A DNA stretch of 40,609 bases, from contig CAZVRZ010000031.1 in the NCBI GenBank assembly GCA_964629965.1, positions 1 through 40,609 of the forward strand, in the 5' to 3' direction. The stretch is from CAZVRZ01 sp964629965. Its GTDB lineage: Bacteria; Chloroflexota; Anaerolineae; Anaerolineales; UBA4823. Each line of letters starts with the position of its first letter. Position 1 is the stretch's first letter. Below are positions 40,477 through 40,609 of the stretch, piece after piece. The translations under genes were made by a program, and so were the position numbers. The notes under the pieces are model-generated. The model did not search any database and was not told the origin of the DNA. It saw only the letters and a program-made list of their open reading frames with translations.

Positions 40477-40508
40477 ATGATAAACCTTCAAGTGGGGTTG
40501 AATGTCAA
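40477..40508 (-). promoter_or_regulatory. MerR-family-type promoter/operator of the metal ATPase
   Basis: On the minus strand TTGACA (40503-40508) and TTATCA (40478-40483) are separated by 19 bases, longer than the usual 17. The spacer region holds an inverted repeat (ACATTCAA and TTGAAGGT, 7 of 8 matching, within 40484-40505). This is the layout twisted open by metal-sensing MerR regulators such as ZntR or CadR. The regulator gene is not in the window. The final 100 bases (40510-40609) show no gene I can support. Confidence 0.75.
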
Positions 40509-40609
40509 GAAGGGAAAATAAGCCTGGCCAGGGCAAACGCAGTCAAAAATATTCCGGGATTTCGAAGCAGTAGCGAAGAGTATTGAGCAGACAAGCGACC
40601 CGAAACAGG

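Noticed and set aside
40502..40573. Short basic plus-strand open frame overlapping the ATPase promoter
   Set aside because: It is 23 codons, has no ribosome site and overlaps the -35 box of the opposite promoter.
1..40609. tRNA, rRNA, CRISPR arrays, insertion sequences or prophage
   Set aside because: Reading both strands, I found no cloverleaf-like stretch, regular direct-repeat array, transposase or integrase.

Overview
The window looks like a piece of a Chloroflexota genome, most likely class Anaerolineae. This is inferred from gene content and style, not from a marker gene. The signs are mid-range GC, Thr/Pro-rich linkers on secreted proteins, a LysM plus lamin-tail protein, a four-GAF diguanylate cyclase, a COG2403-type GTPase, a bacterial HerA-NurA operon and an isoleucyl-tRNA synthetase with odd signature motifs. 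There is no rRNA, tRNA, CRISPR array, transposon or phage. Two runs of exactly 10 N (2612-2621, 5990-5999) are scaffold gaps inside real genes.

Layout. 1-1420: a NarL-type response regulator (cut by the window edge) and its histidine kinase, minus strand. 1613-6469: rpsT (TTG start), argS, a COG2403 P-loop GTPase and a DNA methyltransferase. 6623-9163: four-GAF GGDEF protein, ending at a perfect 42-bp palindrome. 9241-12538: GH51 arabinofuranosidase (minus), a degenerate histidine-kinase-like protein (plus) and a lipoprotein (minus). 12821-20265: an envelope-stress-like block of LuxR-type regulator, arginine-decarboxylase-like enzyme, substrate-binding/OmpA fusion, substrate-binding/VWA lipoprotein, PspA and a membrane coiled-coil protein. 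20420-24780: a tight operon of NurA nuclease, a small HAS-barrel-like protein, a calcineurin-like phosphoesterase and the HerA ATPase. 24877-27457: ferritin, then an APH-type kinase, Nudix hydrolase and uridine-kinase-like operon. 27465-28286: LysM/lamin-tail protein (minus). 28346-29787: tyrS behind an apparent leader-peptide attenuator. 29881-33245: a small helical protein, then STAS, RsbW-like kinase and (convergent) SpoIIE-type phosphatase, a partner-switching set without a sigma factor. 33356-40444: ileS, ADP-ribosylglycohydrolase, PspC and a Zn/Cd-type P-ATPase behind a MerR-type promoter.

The clearest unusual signal is upstream of tyrS. A 24-codon reading frame at 28382-28456 carries four consecutive tyrosine codons. 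It is followed by a 12-bp terminator hairpin and a competing 10-bp antiterminator, placed as in classical amino-acid attenuation. Its ATG sits six bases after a -10 box. The same -10/N6/ATG spacing occurs at three other genes, suggesting leaderless transcription is common here. Two multi-gene sets deserve experimental attention: the SBP-OmpA/SBP-VWA/PspA/membrane-coil cluster, and the NurA/HAS-barrel/phosphoesterase/HerA operon.
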